This document shows positions 36,901-50,600 of a stretch of 64,000 nt of DNA, one piece after another. Position numbers and translations under genes: made by a program. Source of the DNA: Angiostrongylus vasorum (lineage: Eukaryota > Nematoda > Chromadorea > Rhabditida > Metastrongylidae). How positions within the stretch are numbered: position 1 is the first letter of the stretch; every line of letters begins with the position of its first letter. The notes under the pieces were generated by a model. The model had not been told where the DNA came from. It saw nothing but the letters and a program-made list of their open reading frames with translations, and made no database searches. The stretch is from assembly GCA_018806985.1 (NCBI GenBank), contig JADANN010000372.1:940001-1004000 (forward strand), read 5' to 3'.

Positions 36901-39900
36901 ATCGTTGTTTTTTCTTTTTGTTGACGTTTTTTTTTCTCTATGTCTTGCTCTTTGTTCATACTTTTTTTCGTTCACTCATTCTATCCTATATCTTTCCCTT
37001 TCGCCTTTCGCTCGAAGAGTACATTTTTTCGTTCCCGGATGGAAGCGATATCATTTAACTGGGTAGTTATATAAATTTTCAAGATTGAAAAAGGCAGTAT
37101 GGTTTATTTTTTCACACGAACTCCTTTCGTTGTTGAGTCGAAGAAAAAAAAAGGCAGTTCAATTCCATTTTTCAGGATTTTCGTTAATTGTTAACATTTT
37201 CATCAGTGATCTTCTCCTTCACTCATTTTCGTTGTCACTTTAAATTTTCTGAAATGAAAGTGAAAATCGTCAATGAAACCTCATTAGTAATTCTTAAAAA
37301 TCGTTACTTTTGAACACTTTTCTGTCAACTGGCACATTTTTCATCCTTTGTCATGTATTCAGGGCGCGTGTGGCACAGTGGTCGGAAGCGCTCTGCGACA
37401 CGTGGGATCGATCCTTGCTCCCATGGTCCACCAAGCCTTCCATCCCTCTGGGGTCGCAAATTGGTACCAGGCTTGTCTGAGGGGGATAGCAGCACTGGCT
37501 CGATAGGTCGGTCGGCCACTAGGAGTCATTGTAAAGGCTACGTATGCATTTAATAACCTCCAAACGATGCTTAATGAAGTCGAATGCGTGGCGCATCCCT
37601 CGGGGATTGATCAACGCCGAGAAGTTTATCTTTTTTTTGGCTTTATCATGTGCTCAGTCGTATTCATTGAAAACCTTGCGGGAAAGTAAGGTATAAAATT
37701 CATGAGAAGAAGATGACAAAGGCAAAGGCACAAATCCAAAGTGTTACGGGTTGACGACAAAATGATTTGTTTCAAGTTTTACCTTTTATTACCAAGTTTC
37801 AAAGAAGGTTAAAATGAATAGATATATGTTGACAATATGTAAAGGATAAAAAAGGATAGAGCTGTCTGCGTTGATCAACCCCTGAGGGATGCGCCATGCA
37901 TTCGACTTCACGAAGTATCGTTGGAGGTAATTGAATGCATATCTGACCTTTTTAAAATGACTCGCGGTGGCCTACCGATGTATCGAGCCAGTGCTGCTAT
38001 CCTCCCAGACAAGTCTGGTGCCAATTTGCTGACCCCGGAGGGATGGATACCTTGGTGAGCCATGGGCGCTGGTATCGATTCCACGTGTGTCGCAGTGGCG
38101 CCTACAACCATTGCGCCACACGCGTTGACAATATATAGTTCACATTATTGTTAACTTTTTCAAGATATTTAATGTAGAAACTCAGATAAAGAATAACCAC
38201 ACTAACTGGTTTCCTTCCAGAAAATAGACATCTACATAACCAGTTATAGAGTTGTAGTGATACCGGTGATGTTTTGTTTACAGCGCACCTAGCAGTTGCT
38301 TTTTTCTCATGTAGTTGCCGTTTTTTTAAATCTTAAAGCAGGTGTGTAATAATGACTTAAACTAGGTTGACAGTGCTGAAGAGGATCTGTCGTTGTACTT
38401 ACATCATGAACCAGTGCTTTATTTATGAATAAGTTGAAAAAAGGGTTTTCTTAGGAGACTCGCCTTTTTCGTTAGATCTCTTTCTTTTTTGCCATTCTTT
38501 CGCCTATTTTTTTCCCATGTTCCTTTCCTCACTGTCTTAGATCATCGTCATTTATTATATCTTTGTTCATTTTTTACTTCAGACGTTTTTTCTTCTTTTT
38601 GTTTCTTTCCATCTAATATGTTCCTTAATTCTAAAAGAGAGCAACCTTCCCAATGTAATGATAAAAAAACACAAAATCGGTTCTCTGCATAAGGCGTGTG
38701 ATCGTGTTTAAAGAAGAAAACAACAACATTAACAACAAAGATCTAACTATCGCTCTTCTCTCTTTCCTTCTATCTATCCCTGTCTCTATCCCCCCTCTCT
38801 CTTTCCCTCTCTCTGCTTGTTTTTAAGGGACATATTAGATTTCCTAATTGCCTATCTACGGAACCGAACCAAACATCGTGCACATCGCATGGGCAGCATT
38901 TACCACTACACCGTATGTGCTCCTCGTTTTCATGGGAAAGACAAATTAATTCGTTTTTTTTTGTATCTCAATGGGATAGGGAAGGGTGCGTGTGGCGCAT
39001 TGGTTGAAGGCGCCCTGCCACATACACGCGGGATCGATCCCTGCGCCGCTCGCCCACCAAGCCCTTGATCCTTCTGGGGTCGACATTTTGGTACCATACT
39101 TGTCATGGAGGATAGCAGCACTGGCTGGATATATCGGTATGCCACCACGAGTCATTGTAAAGGCCAGATATGCATTCAATCACCTGCAAACGATGCTTAG
39201 TGAAGTCGAGTACATGGCGCATCCCTCAGGGGATTGATCAACGCCGAGAGCTTTCTTTTTGTTATCTCAATAGGAGATTCTGATAGAACCTGAAAACATA
39301 GTCATAACTTCGGATATTGATCGACTGGGCAAAATTGCATATTCGGGTTTGTGCTCTGCGTTGTCGGATTTAATGTACTTTTCGTAAAGTTGGGTGCTCG
39401 AAGGGTTTGTTCGCTCAGCAGTAGAAAAGGAGTGGTTGCAAATGAATATAGATCAGATCTTCCAGAGTGATTTCATTATTTCAGAAATAAAAAAAACATC
39501 TTACTATACTGATAACTCAGCACGTGTTTTGAAAAAGTTAACAAGTCTGATTACTGCAGCCTTTCACTAGTGTGCATTTCGACTACACTCGCGGCATCCT
39601 AGAGGTGATTCAATGCGTATTTGACGTGTTGAATGAGTTCCTATAACCTACCCATGTGTTATTTCAGTGCATTTTATCCTCTCAGACAAGTTTAGTGACA
39701 ATTTGTCGACCCCGGAGAGATGAGAGTCTTGCTTAACCCAGGACAGTTGATCGAACAGCGATTACGTGTGCATTGCAGCACACTTCCAACCCCTACATCC
39801 ATTATCGCCTAGCTTTACTACTATCGTTACATTACCTGACATCATATGTATCACACTTTTGCGGATACCACCACTTCCTTCATTCGATTCTTTCCCTTCT

Positions 39901-42900
39901 ATCCATCATCTACATGCGTCTTCATGCTTCTTGCGTATGCGTTAGGCTGCTGATTTTCGTCTTCATTATAAACATCATTGAATGTCGATCGAGTTGATTT
40001 TACCTGAATTCCTGACCACATAGAATGGAAAAGCTGACGGATCACAGACAAGTCTCTTGCCAGTCTCCCCATCCCGGTGCGAATGATAAGCTTGAGGGAC
40101 CCGGCGCGGGGTCGAACCAGGGCCTGGGTAGGTTGAGCCGTCTGCATAAGGAACGAGATCACCACTACTGTGCTACCTGGTCTGTATAATGGTCATCAAT
40201 GTTAAGGTGTAGTGAAAATCGAGTTTTTGAAACACTAGAAAATAATCCGGTGAAACAGAGCTGTTGAAGCAAAAAAAAAGCAAGCAGACGAACTTTCTAA
40301 TATCTACAAAATATATCTAGATCACAGTGTCATCAATTTTTTATTTACTGCTTACTAATTTACCAAAATTTACTGATTTACACCATAGCTTCAGCTTAAC
40401 TGGGTACATGCCGATTTGTGCTCCCCAGATCAATCCCGTTGACGGGTGATTACTGATAACGCTAATAGGTCAATAAGATGCCTGAGAGACAGGCGAAACG
40501 AAGGACCCGCATGATGTGGTGGTGAATGTGTTAGCCCCTGGAAAGGCTAAAAGCGTGTTGGGTCCTCACCACGGACACCAGCAGTCTGGAGTTTTGTCAG
40601 TATCTCAATAACGTTGTGGTTATATCTAGATCATTGTTCGATATTCCTTTTACGATATTTGTACTGGTTTTCTTATTATGTAACGATGCGATACCCTGTC
40701 TGCTCCTATTCAACGTTGGCTTCGACGTTTTTTGCTGTGAATCGTTCAGATCTTCAGAATCATTTGTTCTTGACAGCAAAATGATTTACTGTCGATAGAA
40801 TATGATGTGAACCTCTTTCTCATCGATTTCTTCCGGCCAGTTTTTCCTTGTCATATGGTAAACGTACGTACAAATCAATTATCGCTTTTTGTAGCAACCT
40901 GTATAATTAATATTAGACAACAAAGGAAGTCCTGTAACTCAGGTATACTGTAATTTTTATATTTGCACTGCAACCTAGGCGTACTGTAACTTATGTATTT
41001 GCAAGGTGAAAATGTTGAAAATGCTTCAGTCTTTTTGTCTGCTTTAGCGAATGATAAGACCATCTCGATCAATCCAGAGAGATTTTCTGGTTGATGTTGT
41101 AAGAGCACATCAACTGTTTTGTCGCCGAGCGGCGTTCGTTCGTCTCTAGCACTCTGTCGTTAGTGAATTATGTCGTACATAACAACGAGAAAAAAAGAAA
41201 CAAAAAAAACGATAAAAGCTATGAATAGTCAAGATCAAAATTTCCGCCGGCCTATGACGAGCGCTCTCATCATCCTGCGGTCACCACTGCTCACCATCGA
41301 TCGATGAAGTGATCTACTCAATACATTGTCGTAAACAATCGATTTTTTTGATGTTTTTGGCATGCGAAAGTTATAGTTCATTTCCGTAACTGTGTCATTA
41401 ATATAACTGCAACGATGTTGAGATACTTGCAAAACTCCAGACCGCAGGTGTCTGCGGTGGGGAACGAACGCGCTATTGTCCATTCCGAGGAGTAACGCGT
41501 TCACCACAACACTATGCGAGTCAATCGTTTCGGCTGTCTCTCTCAGCTAGTTTTATTGATCAGCGCCATCAGCCATCACCCATCAGCGGGATTGATTTGG
41601 GGTGCGCAAATCGGCAATGAACCCAGTTAAGCTGAGGCTTTTAGTTATAATAATAATCTTAACCGTTTTATTTAGCTCCTACTGTTTTTTAATGGCAGGC
41701 TCTATTTATATTTCGCATTATACCCTGCCATTAAAAATAGTAGGCAGTAAATAAAACGGTTAAGCTTGATGTCATTAATGTTCTAATTAATGTTGGGAAG
41801 AAAAACAGTTATCATCATGGCGAATTATCTACTTACTTTACTTGGATACTTGGATACTTGGATGGCCCATCTTCAGTTGTACTGCGCGCCACAGCATAAC
41901 TTATATTCTTCGGAAATTTTCTGGTTTAGCCATTGTGGTTCCTTGAAGTCTCGAGAACAGCCTGGCCATAGTCTGTCCCCTGATCGTCAGCACCACAGGT
42001 AGTCGCCGCCGTTGTGGATCAGAGGGAGATTTGCCACCATGAGACTTTGATACCAGGACGGTTGTGGATCCTAGTATTGGTTTACTCTTAGCTAGGCGGC
42101 TTCCCTATGGAAACGCCGGACTCCTTATCAGCTTTGGAAACTCTGCTGAGGGGATGAATTCCGCCCGCTGTACATAGCAGCCCGACACTCAGGTACACCT
42201 CCCAGCCACGATGAGGCGCTAAAGCGTCGGGAGGAGCGAATTATTTAGGAACGTCTGATAAAAAATTGTCGGCTTGAACTTTTAAAATATCACTCGAAAC
42301 GTGCTTAACAGTCCAGAGCTGTTGTTCGTCGTTTTTTTTATTCATCGATCCTTTAGAATTCAATCAAATCAGAAGCATCACGACATTTGTCATTTTTCCG
42401 ATTTCTCTTGCTATTGATCGGCTCCTAGTTAATAGCTTTTTTTTACTTGCACTTTTAATAACTAAACTTTTGAATCACCAGCGCTCGTATGGTGTTTAAG
42501 GGGGAGAGGGAGCTAAAGATAGACATCTTAATAAAAAAGGTTTTAGCTCTTTGTTATGAATTCATCTTATGAACGTTCTTTGTTGCGTTTCATGTAGTGC
42601 TTTTTGTTTTTCATTAATTTTATCGATTTTTTTGAAAGCTTCATTCCGTGCTTGTTTGAACTTAGCAGTTGTTTAATATATCTATGTGATGGATATTTCA
42701 GGCTTTACATTAGATATGGAATCGTACTTGACGAAAGCACCTTCACAGCTAGGAGTTTTATGTCAGCACTGTTCTATGACGGATTTACCGTGTCCGAAAG
42801 CTCAACAGGTAAGGTAGCAGTTTGAACAAAAGCAGTTAGAGTTATTCTTATTGCTATTATTACACTACTATTGTTATTTGTTTAAAACATGTAGCGTAGT

Positions 42901-44657
42901 AGGCGATTAGATGATTGTGATGCGCAAGCCTTATCGCGTTTGGTTGGTTCGACTTCTAGTTAAGCGAAGGCTTGCTATTGTTCCAGAATTAGCCAGTTCT
43001 TTAAGGTGATAAGATGCATATTCCCCATATACAGTGACCTTATTCTCCCAGACAAGTCTGGTAACGGATCGACCTCCCTGTAGGCACGATACTTCGGATT
43101 CTGGTGGGTGTAGGATTGAACCAACGACCATGTGTGTATCGCGGGCATTCTACCCGCTTGCACGCATCCCTACGTAAAGAAAGGGAAAAATGTATTTGAA
43201 ACTATGCCGATATGGATAGAAATCAACTAGGTACCTCTTGAATCTCGAGAGATGTTTATACTTTATGTTTGTTATTTTTATCCATCAACTATGATACGTG
43301 GGGAGCTCAGAGATTAGTGATGCCATCGCTGGTTCGACTCGACGTTCCAAGCTGAGCCCGTAATCCCTTTGGAGTCAGGAATTTGATGTTAGGCTTGTTA
43401 AGGGAAAGCCATCAGAACTTATGCATTGGTTTGGACACATTTTTGAATGACAGTGCACGAAAAAAGAATAATCGAATGAAAGAAGTGCTGGAATCTGCCG
43501 AATGTTTGATGACGGGTCTTATTAATAAAAAAATAGGACTAGTTAGTTATAGATCTCCTTTGTGGATATTTTTCCACATTCAAATTTGAATTGAGCGCTA
43601 CAATTTCTCAAAGATACGACTTCAAACGGACGGTGATTTGACCGCTGTAATCGTCCTTGAATTGTTTGGCGCGCACGCGAATGCAAACACCTAGTACAAT
43701 GCTATGACCAGGTGGTGGCATCGTGTTGTGTCATTCGTCGTTCATCACACGCCGTACGGCTCATTCATCGTCATCTGATCAAGTCGAAGATGGTTTGTCA
43801 GTTTATCATATTGTTCTTACTTACTTAGATACCTATATTGTCCACCTTCGTATATGGCGCGGGTTTCAACATTTCTTCTATTCGTTCCATTAAACGCAGT
43901 CCACAATGAGGTGCTCAGATTCGGTCGTGGCTTCGCGTTCTATTTGAATGTCCGTCGTCTTTTTCGTCTCGTTAACATAATGAGTGCTGGACGAGCGTGA
44001 TTTTCTCTGGAAACCCTAGCCGTGCTACTACACTGTAAGGGCATCACCACGAGATACTATTCATAAATGGATCATTCAGTAACTGAGTTGTTCACTTAAA
44101 TGACCGGCCTTCCTCTCTTCACGAGTTACAGATCGTGGATATCTCAGCACAACGTTCATTCGTACGGTAATTTGCTGGTTTTAGCTTAGGAAGATTTTTT
44201 ATTGTTTTGAATCGTTCTGGAGATACCCATGCCACTAGCCATGATACCATTACAGCTCTCCCACTACAGGTCGACAGCATGCTTACTGGCCAGTTAGCGA
44301 CGGTGTTTTTGTGCCACGATAACAGTGGTCCCCTGTGGAACGCAGTCGTTTACCCTTGGCTGTGGCTTGCGAATAGGAAACCGTTCTCAACTTGGGAGAC
44401 GCTGCTGATGGCGGTTTGAACCTCCTTTCTGGTGGTACATCGCATTCACTATCGACCGAGACTACCCGTTATCCACTCAGGATGTTATGGTGTAAAAAAC
44501 GGTTCTAGGTTGGAGAAGGATTGCTTGTAGTGCTTAGGCTAATACTCATTCAAAAAAGATGTCATTGTTTTGAGTGGTCATTGCCAAAAATCTGCCTTCC
44601 TTCATTCACTCTGTGCAAATGTCGTATAAATACAACGTTTTTATCACTTTCATAAGT

Positions 44658-44695
<38 letters not shown>

Positions 44696-47600
44696 AAATA
44701 GCCTCATGAGTATGATTAACCTTGTTTCCCTCTAAATTACCGTAATTACCAATCACTACCATTCCTCTTTTCTTTGCTCAACAAATGATTTCGGAAGGTA
44801 ATAGTATGATGTCCATTTGACTCTGTTGCTTTCAGGAGTTTCCCAGCGTTCCATGTTAACTCTGAGCATCACATTCTTCGTCTGGGTATTCCGTGAACAA
44901 TTCTGACCGTCCTGTCGAGGGCCTTCAGTTGTGCACTTCGCATCTCCTGGGATCAAGTCGTTGACGGCTGTTGTCATACCAGTTGTTGTCGGAACGTATC
45001 ACGTACTCAGCCCACCTGATTTTCGACGTTCTGACGTGTAATAGCGATGATTCTGGTTTTCGGTCTTTGACGTGGGGCAGAAATTCATGTTCCTTCTTTT
45101 ACTTTGCATGACACGAGATCCTCTCTAACGTCGTCCTCGTGACTGCACGTTCTTTAAGTGATCTTTCATCTTGCTTACGTTCCCCTCAAAGTCCTCAAGT
45201 TGTACTTTAAGACAAGAAAGGTCGCAGTGTCCAAAACGTAGACATGGCCTTGGATGTTCTTTTGCCCACTTACTATATCCTCATGTTCTTGAAAGATTCC
45301 AAAGTCCAATTTCTCCTACTCTGTTATGAGTGCCTAGTCGTTCATCGCTCACTTCTTGTCCCAGATACATGTAGTTGAAGCATTCGTAAGCAAATGTTCA
45401 TTCCATTTAGTGTGAACGAAACATCGAAGGCAAATCCATTTTTCATGAACATTATCTTTTTGAAATTCATTCAGTCGATGACCAATGTTTTCACAAACGT
45501 TACCGAGGTCGACCAGCATTTGTCCCACATGGCTTCTGCTTCGTTTTAAAAGAGCAATATCGTCGAAGTGAAGATGATGTAGTTTCCGAGTTACTGTAAT
45601 TAGAACTTTATATGCTTAATTCTCTAAAAAAAGTAGAACTGTATGTGTGAAATAATCAAACTGAATTGTACGTTGCTATTAACTCGTTTGAAGAATGACT
45701 ACTGTGTGAGAAGTGAACCGCGATTCCACGAAATGTTCTCCTTTTTTGGATACAAAAAATTGAAATGTTCTCCCTTTTTGGATACAAAAAATTGAAATGT
45801 TCTCCTTTTTGGATACAAAAAAATTACAACTATTCAAGCAATTTTGTTTTTGGAGCAGTAGGGTTAAAAAATCTATATTATTGGGCTTTAACAACGCAAG
45901 TTCACGTTTCCGTTCCTACAGGAGCACGGCTCGCCATCGTTACCGTCACTGTACTCGTTGGCGCCGTCGGATCTCTCATGCAGTGAACCGCTTTGTCGAA
46001 TTTGCCATTGTTGTTGGCCTGCAGATGCTTCGGATCCACTAATATCACCGTGTCGGTGCTCTGGATCTTTACAATATGTTCATGTTTCGTGTTTAATGGT
46101 AAGTATGCTATCTGTTCTTTGCCTTTTTTTTTACAAAGCTTTTTTTATCTTATTTTTTTAATCTCGTAGACGTTGGTTGGCGATAACGACATTTATTAGT
46201 GATTCTTCGTTCTTTTATAGAATTCTGGCTACTGTATAACCAAAAAGCATCTAATGCAGGTGAGTGGATATCAGTAAGGAGTCGTTCAAGCCCATCCTTC
46301 ACCCCTGTTCTTCTTTCTTCAGTCCTCCAGACCACTAAAATCTTCTATATCTTCGAACTCGGTGACTAAGTGAAGAACTGGTGCCAAAAATATCAAAAAA
46401 AGGTGTTAATCATCGAGTAAATTCAAGTAAACTGTATTCGTCCGCGTTGTACAGCAAAAGCTGCTCATTGGGCTCCTTTCTTGAAGGGAAATGAAGGAGA
46501 TCACCGTTTTGAAACGGTGCCCATTTTTTTCAAAGTGCTTTTAGGAAAGAGTTGGCTTGTAGTAGGTAGCCGAACGCTATTAGGTGTAGGATCACTAATT
46601 GGGCATTTGAATGAAAAATGATGAACTATTTATTGGCTTGGGTACCTAGTGGAAAGCAGAAAGGAGTCTCTTAATGTTCATCATCGATTATCCGTCAGGA
46701 TCCAGTATTACCAGAATAGAAATGATTGCTGACTCTAGCGTACTATTATCTGGTATTCTAGGTGGAAACTCTTAATCCTCGTAAATTAGGTGACCTTGCA
46801 AGGGAGAATGACCCTCGCTTTACATCGCAGTCCGACGCCTGGGGAAGATCTTCCAGCTGTGATGAGGCGATGAAACGTTGGGGCGGGAGGGATAGTGGTT
46901 GCGAAACAAAGAATTCTTAGAAAAGCTGTATGAAAATTGAACAGTTTAGAAGTTTTGTTCTCGTCAAACAGTTTATAAGTTGAATAAATAGCAGCTGCCC
47001 ATCATCATTTGCTGATATTCAGCGCCACTAACTGGCCTCCAAACGATGGCTTTCTTTAGAGGGGAGTATCTATCTTTTTTTAATCACAATTTTAACTTCT
47101 TATTTACTGCCTACTCTTTTTAACGGCAGTGTATATATTGCAAAATATAACTTTAATGATGCTGAGATTTTTGCAAAACTCCGGACCGCAGGTGTCTCCG
47201 GTGGGAAAATCAATCCCTCTGACGGGTGATTGCTGATGGCAAAAGATCAATAGAACTAGCTGAGAGACAGGCGAAACGAAGGACCCGCATGGTGTAGTGG
47301 TGAGCGCGCTACTCCCCGGAAAGAACAATAGCGCGTTCGTTCCCCACCGTAGACCCCTGCGGTCCGGAGTTTTGCAAATATCTCAGCATCATTAAAGTTA
47401 TATCTTTTTTCAAATAGGTTTTATTGATTTTTCTTGTAGCATTGGTTGGATATTTCATCGCGGAAAACTGCATCGGCCAGCCGTATGTGAACTATGTCTG
47501 TACAAATATAGGAGAAGGCGAGTATTGAAGGTTCGTTTTTATCTTGGAGCTTTTTTCTCGTATTTTTCTTCTTTTGGTTTTCCGTTTATTTCTGGTATAT

Positions 47601-50600
47601 TTTGAGGTCCCATAAAATAGGCACGTTGATTAGATGAATTTATGAGTATCACCTTTTATTCATTTCGACAAGAAACTCAGCTTAAAACAACAGAAAAAAG
47701 GGGAAAGCAAGCAGAGGAAAAAACATGGCTTAAATTGTTCTACGAAGGGGAGAGTAAGTTTTAAACACTAGAAATCCCTGAATAAGGACTTCCCTTTGAA
47801 GAAACATCGCTAAAAAAACATGGAGTAAAGTGGGAGAAGGCAGCACTAAGGCAAAATGAAAATATCCAGTAGGTTTGTCAGGAGGGAGATACTGATGGGG
47901 AATGTCAGCAAATTTCTCACAAACCGGGATTCTTAATGGTTTCCAATTTTTTTCGTCAGGAGCATGAGGTTGGCCAATAACAGTTTCAGAAAAACCCTAA
48001 TGCTTCTAAATTACTATGCCTTCCTACATAAGAGAGAAGTGTTTTGTTGTTCCTAATGATGAACGATGAATGATGAATGATGGTTAAGAGTTGAACATTG
48101 ATCAAGTCGTAGCGGATGTCTCATTAATTCGATACGATTCGTAGCATCGTAAGGTGGTTGAGTACTTATTTGTTCTACACAACGATTTGCAATGGCCCAG
48201 CAATCGTGTCAATGTTTTTTTTAACCTCCTAGACAAATTTGGCGCCAGTTCATGATCTTGAACGGATGGAGCGCTTCGTTTAGCCAGGGTGCGAGATTGA
48301 ACCAACGATCCTTCGTATAACTCAAAATACCGACTTTCTATAAATCTCGGCATAGAAAATTGATATATTTATTTATATGATGTTGTAAACTGATCTTTTT
48401 AAGCTGATGCGAGGTTGGTATAGGTCTTCGTTGTCGTTGTATAAACTGGTCTTCTTAGGCTGATGCGAGGTTGGTATAGGTCTTTGTTGTCGACGACATG
48501 ATCAATTATGGTAAAAATAATAAAGTATAAAAGTCTTGGCATTGATCAATCCCTGATGTCCCATGCCTTCGATTTCGTTAAGCATCGTTGGAGGTGATTG
48601 AATACATATCTGGCCTTTTACAATGACTTGCGGTGGCTTGCCGATGTATCAGCCAGTGCTGCTATGCTTCCAGACAAATCTGGTACTAATTTGCGGACCC
48701 CGACGGGATGGAGGTCTTTGTGGGCCTAGAGGCGCGGATCGATCCCATGAGCGAACCTCTGACCACTGCCCTACGTACGCCCTCCGATCACGGTAACATA
48801 TGGTAAATAGTAGATTCAGTAGATAGGGCGATAGAGCAAGTCTTCTTTTCTACAGTCATGTTCACAACCCCTCAATTGCTCTAGTCATTGAAGATTTTGC
48901 GAGCATCATGTGTTGGAGGAACCAGTTGTACTTCTCAAATCAAGGATGATTTTTAGTGCAGGCCACAATCGACGTGCTTCATTTCTTCTGCCGTTTTTTA
49001 AATGGCATCTTACGTTTTTTCTGCTTTCGTCGCTCAGAATGCCGAAAAATCTCGTATTGTTTATCTCACAATGCTTTGAAATAACAGTTTTCTCCTGAAA
49101 AAAGAAGAGATATTAGTCAGATAGAAATTTGAAAACACCTAGCGACATATGCCTTGTACGTATGCATATGTCGCTAGGTGTTTTCAAATTTCAATTGTAT
49201 GAGTGTTTATTTTAACAAAAAACGAATTTCGACCAAGACGATCGCTTCATCAGATGTTGGAATTAAGTATTTACGTGCAGATTTCCTCTCAAAGGTTTAC
49301 CGCCTCATCGTGGTTGGGAGGTGTTCCTGGGTGTCGGCCTGCGATTTACAACGGGGATTCATCCCCTGGCAGGGTTTCCCAAGATGAGAAGGAATCCGGC
49401 ATTTCCATCAGGAAGCCTAGCTAAGAGCAAACTAATACCAGGATCCACCACTGTCCTGGTATCAAAGTCACATGGTGGCAAATCTCCCTCTGATCCACAA
49501 GGGTTGTGACTGCATGTGGTGTTGAAGACCTGGGGCAGACTTTGGCCAAGCTGACCTCGGGATTCCAGGGAACCACAATGGCTTGACCGGCAAATCTCCG
49601 AAATATGGAGATTATGTTGGGTCCCGCACAAGCAGTGAGAACGGGCCATTCAAGTATCGAGTAAGTATATGTGCAGATTTCAATATATTGGTTCATTTGA
49701 CGGGTTTTCTACCACTTTTTCATCAGAAGTCGCCAATCGTTGTTTGAAAGTTTTCAACAGCTTTTTGCCCTCGACAATAAATCAATTAATTGTTATGAAA
49801 CAGTAACATAATAAATGAAAAGTATATCATTTCGAAAAAAAAATCACAAGATTGATTTTCTTGATGATGCGTTGATGACCTTCTATGTAAGGCATGCGGA
49901 TCGACATATTGATTTTTCTACAGTACCAAGAGATCAAGCTGCCGAGCTGTTCCGATCGCGATGTACGGTATTACACGTTGCTCGTGTGTGCACTTGCTGT
50001 GATAATACTCTCAGCATTGGCTACCGTAATATGCTTTCAGTTGGAAAAATCGTATTCAACTCATTCTAATAAGTGAGTATTTTTTAAAATTCGTAAATAA
50101 TACTTAAATTTCGTTGAAGTGAGTTCTCTTAAAAGAAAAAAGAAATGCTATTCTGTCATGTATATATTTTCCGAAGTACTTTCTTTTGTTTTTTGTTTTC
50201 GATTTTTGTTCCTTTGTATTGGTTCGTATTTGTTAGTAGAATGGACCGTATGAGCCATATATGAATCATTTGTGTCCTGATATCAGTGTAATTCGTCATT
50301 TCTTTGTATTGTTTCAACTGTGTCCTATTTTACTGGTTTTGAAAAAGAAAATTGGATTGTGGGATGGCTTTTATGAGGATTTCTTAGTATTTCGTAATTT
50401 ATGTCTCTGGTAGTTGTGGGTTTTATTTTGTCATACAAACTTATTACTAGTTTTTGCCATTCTGTTTCCTTTTTAATTACTGTCATCATTGTAACTCAAT
50501 AGTTTTTGTTTTATTCCCATCTTATTTTTTTTTCTTATCACTTATTAGTTTATGGTTGTTTTTATTGAAACCAAAGTAAATCGAATTGACTTTACGCATT

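Larger units (their letters stand above)
26642..42701 (+). other. Intron 2 of RING-CH ligase, about 16 kb
   Basis: Inferred large intron packed with SINE-A, SINE-B, repeat D, microsatellites and tandem duplications. A nested gene or extra phase-1 exons could be hidden here; none was convincing. The frame at 27331-27480 (open on both strands) was the best of the weak ones. Confidence 0.45.

Noticed and set aside
46218..46259. Small exon after TTTTATAG with a GTGAGT donor, phase 0, between the two zinc finger exons
   Set aside because: Inserting it breaks the CLM-HWL spacing expected in the RING-CH finger. The exon at 47440 continues the motif directly.
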